64,000 bases of DNA from Bacillota bacterium (GTDB lineage Bacteria > Bacillota > Clostridia > Christensenellales > UMGS416): the NCBI GenBank assembly GCA_023398815.1, contig JAEWRW010000028.1, positions 1 through 64,000 of the forward strand. The letters are read 5' to 3'. This document shows, piece by piece, positions 40,881 to 49,740 of this stretch (the first letter of the stretch is position 1; the number at the start of each line of letters is the position of its first letter). Below the pieces are notes generated by a model. That model ran no database searches. It was not told the origin of the DNA and saw only the letters and a list, made by a program, of their open reading frames with translations. A program made the translations under genes and the position numbers.

Positions 40881-41809
40881 TTGCCAACACGATCATCAGC
40901 ACGCTGGCCGCCATGGTGGCCGCCGGCACAGTGCTTCTGCTGGCCTCCTTGGGCGAGCTTGTCACCGAGAAAAGCGGCATCTCCAACCTCGGTGTCGAGG
41001 GCGTCATCCTTGTGGGTGCGGTGTCCGGCGTCATCGGCGTGCAGGCCACCGGCAGCTTGTGGCTGGCGGTGCTCATCGCCATGGCGGCGGGCGGGCTCAT
41101 GTCGCTCATCCACGCCCTGCTCACCGTCACCTTCCGCGCCAATCAGATCGTCAGCGGCCTGGCCTTGACGATTTTTGGCACGGGGCTCTCCTCGTTCATC
41201 GGCAAACCGTACGTCAACGTCACGCCGGCAGCCAGTTTTCAGCCCATCGCCATTCCGGGCCTTTCCAAGATCCCCGCATTGGGCACGATCCTCTTTGACC
41301 AGAATATCATTGTTTACATCAGCCTGCTGCTGGTGCCCGCCCTGTGGTTTGTGCTCAACCGCACCCACCTGGGCATGAAGATCCGCAGCGCTGGAGAAAA
41401 CCCCGCCGCCACTGACTCGGCAGGTATCAATGTCTTCGCCATCCGCTATGGTTGCACCATCTTCGGCGGCATGCTGGCGGGGCTTGGAGGCGTGTTCCTG
41501 TCCCTGGGGTACAACAGCTCCTGGATGGACAATATCTCGGCCGGTCGCGGGTGGATCGCCGTGGCTTTGGTTATCTTCGCCACCTGGAACCCCTGGAAGG
41601 CGCTGCTGGGATCCTATCTCTTCGGCCTCATCGGCATCCTGGGGCTGCGCCTGCAGGCCGTTGGCATCCAAATTCCCTCAGACCTCTTCTCCATGCTGCC
41701 CTACATCCTGACGATTGTGGTGCTGGCGCTAATCTCCGGCCGGGTCAACAACCGCGGTGATGGCACTCCGGCGGCGCTTTCCACCGCCTATGACCGCGAG
41801 GCACGCTAG
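40877..41809 (+). CDS. nupQ: Nucleoside ABC importer permease
   Basis: The 310-residue second permease has LLASLGELVTEKSGISNLGVEGVILVGA, an analogue of the EGQ motif in nupP, ANQIVSGLALTIFGTGLSSFIG, and the coupling region IRSAGENPAATDSAGINVFAIRYGC with GGMLAGLGGVFLSLGY. These define the NupQ branch. ATG 40877 overlaps the nupP stop (ATGA). It is the last gene of the operon; a strong terminator follows at 41832. Confidence 0.92.
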   Translation: MIANTIISTLAAMVAAGTVLLLASLGELVTEKSGISNLGVEGVILVGAVSGVIGVQATGSLWLAVLIAMAAGGLMSLIHALLTVTFRANQIVSGLALTIFGTGLSSFIGKPYVNVTPAASFQPIAIPGLSKIPALGTILFDQNIIVYISLLLVPALWFVLNRTHLGMKIRSAGENPAATDSAGINVFAIRYGCTIFGGMLAGLGGVFLSLGYNSSWMDNISAGRGWIAVALVIFATWNPWKALLGSYLFGLIGILGLRLQAVGIQIPSDLFSMLPYILTIVVLALISGRVNNRGDGTPAALSTAYDREAR

Positions 41810-41831
41810 CGGTCGGTAATTATATGAGCTT

Positions 41832-41870
41832 GGGGATCCTCTGCCATGGCGGCGGAGGATCCCTTTTCTT
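41832..41870 (+). terminator. Terminator of the xpt-nup operon
   Basis: GGGATCCTC (41833-41841) pairs with GAGGATCCC (41855-41863), followed by TTTTCTTT. Confidence 0.9.
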
Positions 41871-41943
41871 TGCCGATCGCGGACGCGGGAGCGTGGCGAC
41901 TGGGTGTCTTCTGTGCTATGATGGGGGACGAGGTGAACCAAAC

Positions 41944-42669
41944 TTGGACAGAGATGAAATGGCACGCCGGGTTGATGGGGTGCGGCGTGCAGTGGCAGAA
42001 GCCGCGCAGCGCAGCGGCCGCAGGGAGCAAGACATTACGCTCGTCGCCGTCAGCAAGACGGTGACAGCCGATCAGGTGCGTCTGGCCTATGGACTCGGCC
42101 TGCGCCACTTTGGGGAGAACCGCGTGCAGGAGCTGGCACACAAACGTGCGGAATTGGATGGGGAGCTGGACTGTACCTGGCACCTCATCGGGCACCTGCA
42201 GTCCAACAAGGCGAAGGACGCACTGCGGCTGGCGTCGCTCATCCACTCGGTGGATAGCCTGACGCTGGCCCGGGAGCTGGATCGCCGCGCCGGCCAGCAG
42301 GGTTTGGACGCGAACATCCTGGTGCAGGTGAATATTTCGGGGGAGGAGAGCAAGTCCGGCACGACGCCGGATGCCGCTCTTGACCTCATTGGCCAGATCG
42401 GGGAGATGCCCCATCTGCGGGTGCGTGGGCTCATGACCATCGCCCAACCGGTGGGTGACCCCGAGGAGGTGCGCCCGGCCTTCCGTGCCATGCGCCAGCT
42501 CTTTGACCGGGCTGCAGCAGAGCTGCAAACCGAGCGGGTGTCGATGGAGGTTCTCTCCATGGGCATGAGCCACGATTTTGCCATCGCCATTGAGGAAGGC
42601 GCAACGTTGGTGCGCGTGGGCACGGCTATCTTTGGGGCACGTAGTTACCCCACTGGCACAGAAAGTTGA
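41944..42669 (+). CDS. yggS: PLP homeostasis protein YggS
   Basis: This PLP-binding protein of the YggS/PROSC family keeps free pyridoxal phosphate and amino/keto-acid balance in check. The 241 residues include the PLP lysine in ITLVAVSKTVTADQV, FGENRVQEL, CTWHLIGHLQSNKAKDA, HSVDS, ILVQVNISGEESKSG, LRVRGLMTIAQ and the C-terminal SMGMSHDFAIAIEEGATLVRVGTAIFG. TTG 41944 is chosen because GAGGTG lies nine bases upstream; ATG 41959 is possible. TATGAT at 41917-41922 with TGGCGA 17 bp earlier may be its promoter. The usual neighbours sepF and divIVA are absent. Confidence 0.92.
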   Translation: MDRDEMARRVDGVRRAVAEAAQRSGRREQDITLVAVSKTVTADQVRLAYGLGLRHFGENRVQELAHKRAELDGELDCTWHLIGHLQSNKAKDALRLASLIHSVDSLTLARELDRRAGQQGLDANILVQVNISGEESKSGTTPDAALDLIGQIGEMPHLRVRGLMTIAQPVGDPEEVRPAFRAMRQLFDRAAAELQTERVSMEVLSMGMSHDFAIAIEEGATLVRVGTAIFGARSYPTGTES

Positions 42670-42718
42670 CAGTTTCGCACCTGTGTGCCTTGTTTTCCCG
42701 GCATTGGAAGTTCCGCTA

Positions 42719-42753
42719 TTCCCCAAAGCGCAAAAGGGGAACAGAAGTTTTTA
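42719..42753 (+). terminator. Probable yggS terminator
   Basis: TTCCCC (42719-42724) pairs with GGGGAA (42736-42741), with TTTTTA nine bases further on. The gap between stem and T-run weakens the call. Confidence 0.5.
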
Positions 42754-42795
42754 TTTCCTTAACGGCAGGTTCATAGATTGTTCACAATGCATGGG

Positions 42796-42901
42796 TATAC
42801 TGATCTTGCAGTCAGAGATGAGGCATCATCGAGACAGCAGCAGTGCTTTTTCATTACAATCCTCCTTACTCCTGCCCGGTTAACAGCCGGGCTTCTTTTT
42901 G
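42796..42901 (+). ncRNA. Candidate small RNA with its own terminator
   Basis: No gene lies between yggS and degV, yet TATACT (42796-42801) could be a -10 box and GCCCGG/CCGGGC with TTCTTTTT (42874-42901) is a clear plus-strand terminator with nothing coding before it. The interval contains a small hairpin, GATGA-ggca-TCATC (about 42818-42831). No good -35 is seen, so it may instead be the 3' untranslated tail of yggS. Confidence 0.35.
42874..42901 (+). terminator. Orphan plus-strand terminator
   Basis: GCCCGG (42874-42879) and CCGGGC (42887-42892), followed by TTCTTTTT. It lies 205 bases after the yggS stop. Confidence 0.75.
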
Positions 42902-42902
42902 T

Positions 42903-42982
42903 CTATGGAACACGACATTGACAAAACCGAATCTCTTTGCATATGGAAACGAGAAACACTATACACACTGCATCTTCCATAG
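42903..42982. repeat. 8-bp inverted repeat bounding an 80-bp interval
   Basis: CTATGGAA (42903-42910) and TTCCATAG (42975-42982) face each other across 64 bases that include TTGACA but no gene. It could be the base of an RNA stem or the ends of a tiny remnant element; chance is possible. Confidence 0.3.
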
Positions 42983-43020
42983 CGAAAAGGAGCTGCCCAT
43001 CCGAGCAGCTCCTTTTCGCT
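42981..43020. terminator. Bidirectional terminator, degV side
   Basis: AGCGAAAAGGAGCTGC (42981-42996) pairs perfectly with GCAGCTCCTTTTCGCT (43005-43020). A and T tracts in the stem allow use from both strands; it lies 10 bases after the degV stop. Confidence 0.85.
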
Positions 43021-43029
43021 TGCAAAAAC

Positions 43030-43857
43030 TCACGAATAATAACAGTATCCAATGGCGCCCGGCCCTAAGTGGGAACCAATGACCGGACTGATAGGCTCGA
43101 CCCCCAGCTCGATGTGGGGGAACCGTTCCCGCAGCAGCTCGCGCAGCCGTTCCACCCCTTCGGGGTTCTGAATGTGGCAGATGGTAAGGCCACGGACGTC
43201 CTCCGGCGCGGCTTGGCACAAGGCTTGTAGCGTTGCTTTCTCGCCCTTCACCTTGGCGTAGGGGAAGAGTTTCCCCTCCCGCAGCTGGATGAGAGGCAGA
43301 ATGTTCAGCAGCTTCCCCACGAAGTACTGGGAGTTGTTGAGCCGTCCGCCGCGCTTCAGGTGGATGAGGTCGCGCACGGTCAGCACCGCTTGCATCGTGG
43401 GGCGCTGCCCTTCCACCATGCGAGCGATGGTCTCACGGTTGGCGCCGTCCTGCGCCATCTGCCAGGCATCCAACACCAGCTTTTTCAGGTTGGCAACCGC
43501 CGTAAACGAGTCGAGGACGGTCACATGCTCCCGTCCGACGATCTCTGCCGCCGCATGGGCGGAGTTGACGGTACCGCTTAGGGCAGACGACAGCAGGATT
43601 GCCACCACGTCGCGGCCCTCCTGTATGGCCTGCTGGAACAGCTCTACGAATCGACCGGTGGAGGGCTGTGAGGTGGTCGGAATCTCCTGACTTGCTTCAA
43701 TGGTTCGATACAACTCGTCGTAACCGTCAGGCAGGCATTCGTCCACGACGATGCCTTGAAAGTGCAGCGACAGCGGTGCGACGCGGATGCCGGTGTGGGC
43801 CAGTTCCTCCCGCGTCAAGGCGGCGGTGCTGTCGGTGATGATCTCAATGTTCCCCAA
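43030..43857 (-). CDS. DegV-family fatty-acid-binding protein
   Basis: DegV (FakB) proteins bind a fatty acid and present it to the kinase FakA for use in phospholipids. The 275 residues show IEIITDSTAALTREEL at the N-terminus, the TTSQPSTG motif and LLSSALSGTVNSAHAAAEI (Thr/Ser contacts to the carboxylate), LDSFTAVANLKKLVLDA and the C-terminal GSHLGPGAIGYCYYS. TTG 43857 follows GGAGG by seven bases; the open frame reaches 43890 but without a ribosome site. No fakA is in the window. Confidence 0.92.
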   Translation of the reverse strand: MGNIEIITDSTAALTREELAHTGIRVAPLSLHFQGIVVDECLPDGYDELYRTIEASQEIPTTSQPSTGRFVELFQQAIQEGRDVVAILLSSALSGTVNSAHAAAEIVGREHVTVLDSFTAVANLKKLVLDAWQMAQDGANRETIARMVEGQRPTMQAVLTVRDLIHLKRGGRLNNSQYFVGKLLNILPLIQLREGKLFPYAKVKGEKATLQALCQAAPEDVRGLTICHIQNPEGVERLRELLRERFPHIELGVEPISPVIGSHLGPGAIGYCYYS

Positions 43858-43929
43858 TGGGTCACCTCCTTGTGTGACAAAGTAAAGCAATCCTATCAGA
43901 CACGATGCCGACGGTCAAGCAGGGTGAGT

Positions 43930-45291
43930 CTATCGCCGCCAGCTTTGCAGGGAACGCATTGCCTCCCGCAGGCGGCGAATGTTGTGGATGGCAGCTTTTT
44001 GCATCACGACGGTACGGTGCCGTGCTCCCCGGTTGATGGCGCGGGTGGTGAACCGCACCCGGACGGCTTGCTTGCTGTAAAAATCGTAGGCCACCGCCAA
44101 CGGCACCGAGTAATGCCGTTTGCCTTGGGCATACGCCTTCTTATGGTCGTAGTTGGCGATGATGACTTTGTACTCCTCATAGGCCCGGTCCACCACCGTC
44201 TCCCAGGAGACGTAGACCGACTCACGGGACTGTGCGCCCACCCGCGCCAGCAGCTCGGGGTTGCGGATGCAGCCCAGCAGCAGCGCAGCGTAGGCATTGC
44301 GATCGAGCGGCGTGGTGAAGCCGTCAAAGCCGTTGGCGATACCCTCGGCGGCGTTGGAACCCTCGATGAGCGCCGAGGGACAGCCGCAGGAGGCTGCTTC
44401 GCGCTTCACCAGGCCGTCGGTGTCATAGACTGAGGGGAAGGTGAAGAGGTCTGCCGCGGCATAGATGTTCTGCAGCAGCACCCGGTCGCGTACCGCACCG
44501 GCGAAACGCACCTCATGCTGCAGCCCCAGCTGGGCCACCTGCTTGCGGAAGTGGGGCATGCCCTCGCCGTCGCCCACAATGAGCAGATGGAAACGCTCTT
44601 GCCCGCGGATGAGAGCCAGCGACTCCAGCAGGAACCCAATGTTCTTCTGCTCCACCACGCGCCCCACGAAGAGCAGCAGAGGCACGTCCTCCAGCCCGTA
44701 TTGGCGGAGAATAGCGGCGCGGTTTTCGGCGCTGCGCTGGTGGGGAGCAAAGTCGCAACCGTTTGGCATGATGGTGATGGGCCCGCGGTAGCCATATTCC
44801 CGCAGGGTCTCAGCTGAGGCATGGTTGACCGTCCACGCCGCGTCGGCCTGGGCGAAGAACTTCGCCGTGTACCCGGCGGCCAGCTTGTAGGCGTTCTCCA
44901 TCTTCATCCGCTGGGCAAAGTCGTCAGCAAACTTGGTGTGGAACGTCGCTACCAGCGGGATGCCTTGCTTGCGGGCGGTTTGCAGCGCCAGCGTGCCGGA
45001 CATGAACGGGCAGTGGGCGTGCACCAGCGACAGCGGCAGCTCGTCCAACCGGCGGGAGGTGCGAAAGGCGATCTCCGGCAGCCCCAGTTTGTAGTCCTTA
45101 TCCAGAAAGAGCGGCATGGAGACGAAGCGGATGACCGGGAATTCCTCGTGGTCGCGCACATTGTTGAACGCGGGTGCCACCACGCAGGTGGGCGCGTGCT
45201 TTTTGTTGAGCCAGTAGGCGTAGTTGCGGGTCGTCTGCGCCACCCCGTCGGTCTGCGGCGGGAAGGAATCGTTAAACTCAGCGAAGTACAT
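43930..45291 (-). CDS. GT4-family glycosyltransferase
   Basis: The 453-residue protein has the GT-B fold of family 4. N-terminal domain: MYFAEFNDSFPPQTDGVAQTTRNYAYWL (the glycine-rich acceptor-side loop), VHAHCPFMSGTLAL and ATFHTKF. C-terminal domain: TIMPNGCDF, LLLFVGRVVEQKNIGFLLESLALI and the donor-site region YDTDGLVKREAASCGCPSALIEGSNAAEG with the conserved Glu-rich EAASxG pattern. Acceptor may be diacylglycerol or another lipid, as for similar Firmicute enzymes. ATG 45291 has GAGGAGG six bases upstream, better than 45306. The C-terminus (about 60 residues) is basic and may bind membrane. Confidence 0.87.
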   Translation of the reverse strand: MYFAEFNDSFPPQTDGVAQTTRNYAYWLNKKHAPTCVVAPAFNNVRDHEEFPVIRFVSMPLFLDKDYKLGLPEIAFRTSRRLDELPLSLVHAHCPFMSGTLALQTARKQGIPLVATFHTKFADDFAQRMKMENAYKLAAGYTAKFFAQADAAWTVNHASAETLREYGYRGPITIMPNGCDFAPHQRSAENRAAILRQYGLEDVPLLLFVGRVVEQKNIGFLLESLALIRGQERFHLLIVGDGEGMPHFRKQVAQLGLQHEVRFAGAVRDRVLLQNIYAAADLFTFPSVYDTDGLVKREAASCGCPSALIEGSNAAEGIANGFDGFTTPLDRNAYAALLLGCIRNPELLARVGAQSRESVYVSWETVVDRAYEEYKVIIANYDHKKAYAQGKRHYSVPLAVAYDFYSKQAVRVRFTTRAINRGARHRTVVMQKAAIHNIRRLREAMRSLQSWRR

Positions 45292-45467
45292 GGGAAGCCT
45301 CCTCATGTGAAATCGAAATCTATTATAGTATAGTTTGCTCCCTTTGGGTACTTAGCGGTGCAAACGATCGGTGTGGGAGAAGAAGGGAACTGTGTGCGGA
45401 GCAGCAAAGTGCTCCTCGTCACAGTAGATTTGGGGCACACAATGAAGAATCTAGAATGGCAAAAGCA

Positions 45468-45496
45468 ATCGTCCGGCGACATGTGCGCCGGACGAT
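45468..45496 (-). terminator. Terminator of the CoA-disulfide-reductase-like gene
   Basis: ATCGTCCGGCG (45468-45478) and CGCCGGACGAT (45486-45496) form a perfect stem. In minus-strand sense it is followed by TGCTTTTGCC and lies 48 bases after the stop codon. Confidence 0.75.
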
Positions 45497-45543
45497 CAAC
45501 ATGGATGGAAGCAAAGATCCTGACCGTAGTGACCGCTGATGGG

Positions 45544-47991
45544 TCAGATGAACAAGTTGGTGTCGGCCTCCTCGGCGGCGGCCAGGTAGCTGGCCACGCC
45601 GGCCACCTCCACGCCGTCGATGAACTCGTCCTTGGTGAGCCCCATTACATCCATGGACATGGAACAGGCCACCAGGCGTACGCCGCTGCGCAGTGCCTGC
45701 TGCATCAGGTCCTCCAGTGCGGTCACGCTCTTCTTCGCCATGCGGCTGCGGATGAGCGCCGGCCCCATGCCCGCCATGTTCATGCGCGAGAGCCCCAGCT
45801 TGCCGGTGCCCCGGGGCATCATCCGGCCAAACATCGTTGCCATAAAGTCCTTTTTCACCGAAACCTTCTGCGGTTTGCGCAGGATGTTGAGGCCCCAGAA
45901 GGTGAAGAACATGGTGACCTTGCGCCCCATGGCTGCCGCGCCATTGGCGATGATGAACGACGCCAACGCCTTGTCCAAGTCACTGGAGAAGACGACCATC
46001 GTCTTGTCGTGGCTGGTCTCCAGCATGCTGGCCGGTTCGCTGCGGGGCGCACCACCCTTGCGGATGTTGGCGACGAACGCGCCGTCCTTGTACTCATTGC
46101 GCAGCAGGGTATTGCCGGTGCGCCGGCACCAGGAGCCGATGTCGGCGGCGAAGCCTGGCTCGGTGGCCGACACCTGCACGATCTGCCCATCGGTCATCTG
46201 CTCCAGAGCCTGGAAGGTGGACATGATCGGCCCGGGGCACTGCAGGCCGGTGGCGTCCACCACCTTATCTGCTGTGTGATCCTCTCCGTCGTCCTTGGGC
46301 AGCGGGTCATCGGCGCCGCAGGGCAGGGGGGCCGCGCTCTGGGGTGTGGTGAGCGTCGTGGTCGCCGCCTTCCAGGTCTTGTAGCCGCCGCTCAGGTTCC
46401 GCGCGCGGAAGCCATTTTGCAGGAGCATCCGTGTGGCCACGTGGCCACGCAGGCCCACCTGGCAGATGACCCACAGCTCGCGGTCCTGGGGCAGCTCGTT
46501 CATGCGGCCGCGCAGCTCGTCCACCGGGATGTTCACAGCGTCGCCGATGGTACCGGCGGCATATTCCGACCGGGTGCGCACGTCCACCAGGTAGGTGCTC
46601 TGCGGGTCACGGCCGGCAAACTCGTGCCAGTGCAGGATGGGCATATCACCCCGGCGTTGGTTGGCCGCCACAAAACCCGCCAAATTCACCGGGTCCTTGG
46701 CCGAGGAATAGGGCGGCGCGTAGCACAGCTCCAGGTGCTCCAGATCCTCCACGGTGAGGCCACCCTGCATGGCGGTGGCGATCACGTCGATGCGCTTCTC
46801 CACACCCTCCATGCCCACGGCCTGCGCGCCGTAGATTTTGCCCGTTTCCTTGTCAAAGAGGAGTTTCAGCGACACCTGCCGCGCACCGGGGTAGTACCCG
46901 GCGTGGGAGCCGGCGTGAATGTAGACCTTTTCGTAGTTGACGCCGTCGGCCTTCAGCTGACGCTCGTTGTTGCCGCAGAGCGCAGCGGTGAAGTCAAAGA
47001 CCTTGAGCACCGACGCGCCCAGCGTGCCACGGTAGCGGCTGTCACGCCCGCAGATGTTATCCGCGGCAATGCGCCCTTGCCGGTTGGCCGGGCCAGCCAG
47101 CGGGATGCGAGTGGGCTTGCCGGATACGGCGTCCACCACCTCCACCGCGTCACCCACGGCAAAGATCGACGGGTCATTGGTCTGCATGCTCGCATCCACG
47201 GCGATGGCGCCACTCGTGCCGATGGTGAGCCCCGCCGTCTTGGCAAGGCCTGTCTCCGGCCGCACGCCAATGCCCAGCACAGCGAAGTCGGCAGGGAGTT
47301 CGACCCCGCTCTGCAGCACGGCCACGATGCCGTCACCAGCCTCCCGCACGGCGGCGATGCCGTCGGACAGGTGCAGCCCCACGCCGTGGGCGGTGATGGC
47401 GGGGTTGAGGAGCGCCGACATCTCGGTGTCCATCGGCCCCAGCACATGGTCGGCCAGCTCGGCGATCTCCACCTGCAGGCCCTTGTGAGCCAGGTTTTCG
47501 GCCACCTCAATGCCGATGTACCCCGCGCCGATGACGACGGCGCGTGTGGCGCCATTGGCCGCCGCCATGATCTTCTCCATATCGGGGATGTTGCGCAGCG
47601 TCAGTACCTTCGGGTGGTCGAGCCCCGGCAGCGGCGGGCGGATGGGCTCTGCCCCGGGGGCCAGCACCAGGTAGTCGTAGGGTTCGTTGTACTCCCGTCC
47701 GGTTTCCAAGTCGCGCAGGGCCAACGTCTTGGCCGCGCGGTCAATGGAGAGTGCCTCAGTGCGCACCCGTACTTCCACGTTGAAGCGTTGCTTAAAGCTT
47801 TCCGGCGTCTGCAGCAGCAGGTCGTCCTCGTCGGCGATGACCCCGCCCACGTGGTAGGGCAAGCCGCAGTTGGCAAAGGAAATGTGGGGCCCGCGCTCCA
47901 CCATCACAATTTCAGCACCGTCGTTCAACCGCCGCAAACGAGCCGCAGCGGACGCGCCGCCAGCCACCCCGCCGATGATCAAAACCTTCAT
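45544..47991 (-). CDS. CoA-disulfide-reductase-like fusion with rhodanese, TusA and DsrE modules
   Basis: The 815-residue protein joins four sulfur-handling modules. Residues 1-445: FAD/NAD(P)H oxidoreductase of the CoA-disulfide-reductase type, with FAD motif IIGGVAGGASAAARLRR, active Cys42 in SFANCGLPY, NAD motif VVIGAGYIGIEVAE (152-165), IFAVGDAVEV (276-285) and CYAPPYSSAKDP near 423. Residues 465-545: rhodanese with Cys510 (WVICQVGLRG). Residues 576-645: TusA-like, Cys585 (DATGLQCPGP). Residues 664-815: DsrE/YrkE-like, Cys776 (LVACSMSMDVMG). All four cysteines are present, so sulfur could pass from persulfide or CoA persulfide along one chain. ATG 47991 follows AAGGAGG. Confidence 0.9.
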   Translation of the reverse strand: MKVLIIGGVAGGASAAARLRRLNDGAEIVMVERGPHISFANCGLPYHVGGVIADEDDLLLQTPESFKQRFNVEVRVRTEALSIDRAAKTLALRDLETGREYNEPYDYLVLAPGAEPIRPPLPGLDHPKVLTLRNIPDMEKIMAAANGATRAVVIGAGYIGIEVAENLAHKGLQVEIAELADHVLGPMDTEMSALLNPAITAHGVGLHLSDGIAAVREAGDGIVAVLQSGVELPADFAVLGIGVRPETGLAKTAGLTIGTSGAIAVDASMQTNDPSIFAVGDAVEVVDAVSGKPTRIPLAGPANRQGRIAADNICGRDSRYRGTLGASVLKVFDFTAALCGNNERQLKADGVNYEKVYIHAGSHAGYYPGARQVSLKLLFDKETGKIYGAQAVGMEGVEKRIDVIATAMQGGLTVEDLEHLELCYAPPYSSAKDPVNLAGFVAANQRRGDMPILHWHEFAGRDPQSTYLVDVRTRSEYAAGTIGDAVNIPVDELRGRMNELPQDRELWVICQVGLRGHVATRMLLQNGFRARNLSGGYKTWKAATTTLTTPQSAAPLPCGADDPLPKDDGEDHTADKVVDATGLQCPGPIMSTFQALEQMTDGQIVQVSATEPGFAADIGSWCRRTGNTLLRNEYKDGAFVANIRKGGAPRSEPASMLETSHDKTMVVFSSDLDKALASFIIANGAAAMGRKVTMFFTFWGLNILRKPQKVSVKKDFMATMFGRMMPRGTGKLGLSRMNMAGMGPALIRSRMAKKSVTALEDLMQQALRSGVRLVACSMSMDVMGLTKDEFIDGVEVAGVASYLAAAEEADTNLFI

Positions 47992-48126
47992 GCTTTGGCC
48001 TCCTTGTTTGTTCAATGTTTCACAAATGCAGTATAACGAATCCGATTCCGCAGCTATGTGACTGTCGTTACAAAACGAATTGTTTCGACAAAAGAGTCTG
48101 AAGCGGGAATTGTTGCCGGGGGAGGA
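47992..48126 (-). promoter_or_regulatory. Divergent intergenic region upstream of the fusion gene
   Basis: In minus-strand sense TATACT (about 48035-48030) is a likely -10 box. Upstream lies ACAAAACGAATTGTTTCG (about 48069-48086), a partial dyad that may bind a regulator, perhaps a redox or sulfur sensor. No -35 of good quality is seen. Confidence 0.4.
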
Positions 48127-48155
48127 TTGATTTCCCGCCGTCTGCGCACTATAAT
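48127..48155 (+). promoter_or_regulatory. Sigma-A promoter of serS
   Basis: TTGATT (48127-48132), 17-bp spacer, TATAAT (48150-48155), directly ahead of the T-box leader. Confidence 0.82.
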
Positions 48156-48161
48156 GTGACA

Positions 48162-48373
48162 TAGCAATGAAGGGAAGCGTGGCCAACGCCTTCCACCCAG
48201 AGAGCCGGCGGGCGGTGCGAGCCGGTGTGGAGCATGGCCGTTCCATCCCGGAGCTTCGGCGCGACGAGCGCCGCGGGTGCGCCCGATACCGCGCACAATG
48301 AGCCGCCTGCGGGCGGGAACAGGGTGGCACCACGGCGCAACCGTCCCTTGGAGAGATCCAGGGGACGTTTTTT
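48162..48373 (+). promoter_or_regulatory. Serine T-box leader of serS
   Basis: Stem I has AGAGAG (about 48201) and the distal-loop partner GCGGTGCGA (about 48232), typical of T-box apical loops. TCC at 48242-48244, followed by A, is the likely serine specifier. The T-box AGGGTGGCACCACGG is at 48321-48335, and the terminator CGTCCCTTGG / CCAGGGGACG with six T lies at 48342-48373. Uncharged tRNA-Ser would promote readthrough into serS. Confidence 0.88.
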
Positions 48374-48395
48374 ACGGAAAAGGAGGAATCCCCCC

Positions 48396-49667
48396 ATGTT
48401 GGACATCGCATTGATCCGCAAGGACCCGGACTTCGTGGCCCAGGCACTGGCCAAGCGCGAGTATCGTGTTGATTTCACACAGTTTTTGGCTTGGGACGGC
48501 CAGCGGCGCACCCTCATTGCCGAGGTGGAGACCATGAAGGCTGAGCGCAACCGCATCTCCAAGGAGGTGCCGGCGCTCAAGAAACGTGGTGAGAACATCG
48601 ACGCCTTGATGGCGCAGATGAAGGACACCGCCGACCGCATCAAGGATATGGACCAGGAGCTCAAGGTTTTGGAGGAGCGCATCGACACCTTTGTGGCGGC
48701 GCTGCCCAACCTGCCGGCTGAGGACGTCGTGGCCGGCGGCAAGGAGAACAACGCCGTCGTGCGCACCTTTGGCAGCAAGCCAGATTTTGCCTTCCAGCCT
48801 AAGGATCACGTGGAGCTGGAGCTGTCGCTGGGCCTCATCGACTATGAGCGCGGCGTCAAGATGGGCGGCAACGGTTTCTGGCTCTACACCGGCCTCGGCG
48901 CGCGGGTGGAGTGGGCGCTGCTCAATTACTTCATTGACGAGCACATTCAGGACGGTTACGAGTTCATTCTGCCGCCCCACATCCTCAATTGGGAGTGCGG
49001 CTTCACCGCCGGCCAGTTCCCGAAGTTTGAGGAGGACGTCTACCGCCTGCAGGAGGACAACATGGCCTTCCTGCTGCCCACGGCGGAGACGGCGCTTGTC
49101 AACCTCTACCGCGACGAGATTCTGCCTGAGTCGGCCCTGCCCAAGAAGCTCTTCGCCTACACGCCCTGCTACCGGCGGGAGGCTGGCAGCTACCGCGCCA
49201 ACGAGCGCGGGATGATCCGCGGGCATCAGTTCAACAAGGTGGAGATGTTCCAGTTCACCACGCCGGAAGGCTCCAAGGCCGCCCATCAGGAGCTCATCGC
49301 CAAGGCCGAGCGGCTGGTGCAGGGGTTGGGGCTGCACTACCAGCTCTCCAAGCTGGCCGCCGGGGACTGCAGTGCTTCCATGGCCACGACCTACGACATA
49401 GAGGTGTGGTTGCCTTCGATGAACGAGTACAAGGAAGTGAGCTCGGTCTCCAACGCCAATGATTACCAGGCCCGCCGTGGCCGCATGCGCTACCGCAAGG
49501 ATGCGGACAAGAAGATTGACTTCATCCACACCCTCAACGGGTCGGGCCTGGCCACTTCCCGCATCCTGCCTGCCATGCTGGAGCAGGGGCAGCAGGCCGA
49601 TGGGTCGGTGACGGTGCCCGAGCCGCTGCGCCGGTGGCTGGGCACGGATGTACTGCGTCCGCGATAA
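48396..49667 (+). CDS. serS: Seryl-tRNA synthetase
   Basis: Class II synthetase charging tRNA-Ser. The 423 residues show the N-terminal coiled-coil arm that grips the tRNA variable loop (about residues 27-105, RTLIAEVETMKAERNRISKEV onward), motif 1 region, motif 2 FAYTPCYRREAGSYRANERG and HQFNKVEMF, and motif 3 near LNGSGLATSRILPAMLEQ. AAGGAGG precedes ATG 48396; the frame extending into the T-box is not coding. Length and motifs are normal. Confidence 0.97.
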   Translation: MLDIALIRKDPDFVAQALAKREYRVDFTQFLAWDGQRRTLIAEVETMKAERNRISKEVPALKKRGENIDALMAQMKDTADRIKDMDQELKVLEERIDTFVAALPNLPAEDVVAGGKENNAVVRTFGSKPDFAFQPKDHVELELSLGLIDYERGVKMGGNGFWLYTGLGARVEWALLNYFIDEHIQDGYEFILPPHILNWECGFTAGQFPKFEEDVYRLQEDNMAFLLPTAETALVNLYRDEILPESALPKKLFAYTPCYRREAGSYRANERGMIRGHQFNKVEMFQFTTPEGSKAAHQELIAKAERLVQGLGLHYQLSKLAAGDCSASMATTYDIEVWLPSMNEYKEVSSVSNANDYQARRGRMRYRKDADKKIDFIHTLNGSGLATSRILPAMLEQGQQADGSVTVPEPLRRWLGTDVLRPR

Positions 49668-49680
49668 CCAAAATCATTGT

Positions 49681-49721
49681 AAGCCGGGGCAGACAGACGC
49701 TGTTTGCTCCGGCTTTTCTTT
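49681..49721 (+). terminator. serS terminator
   Basis: AAGCCGGGGCA (49681-49691) pairs with TGCTCCGGCTT (49705-49715) with one G-T pair, followed by TTCTTTC. The next gene starts 20 bases later. Confidence 0.85.
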
Positions 49722-49740
49722 CAAGAGGAGGAGGGGAGAC

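Noticed and set aside
45358..48036. Plus-strand open frame of 892 codons
   Set aside because: Exact antisense of the four-module oxidoreductase gene, rich in His and Arg; the minus-strand gene has all motifs.
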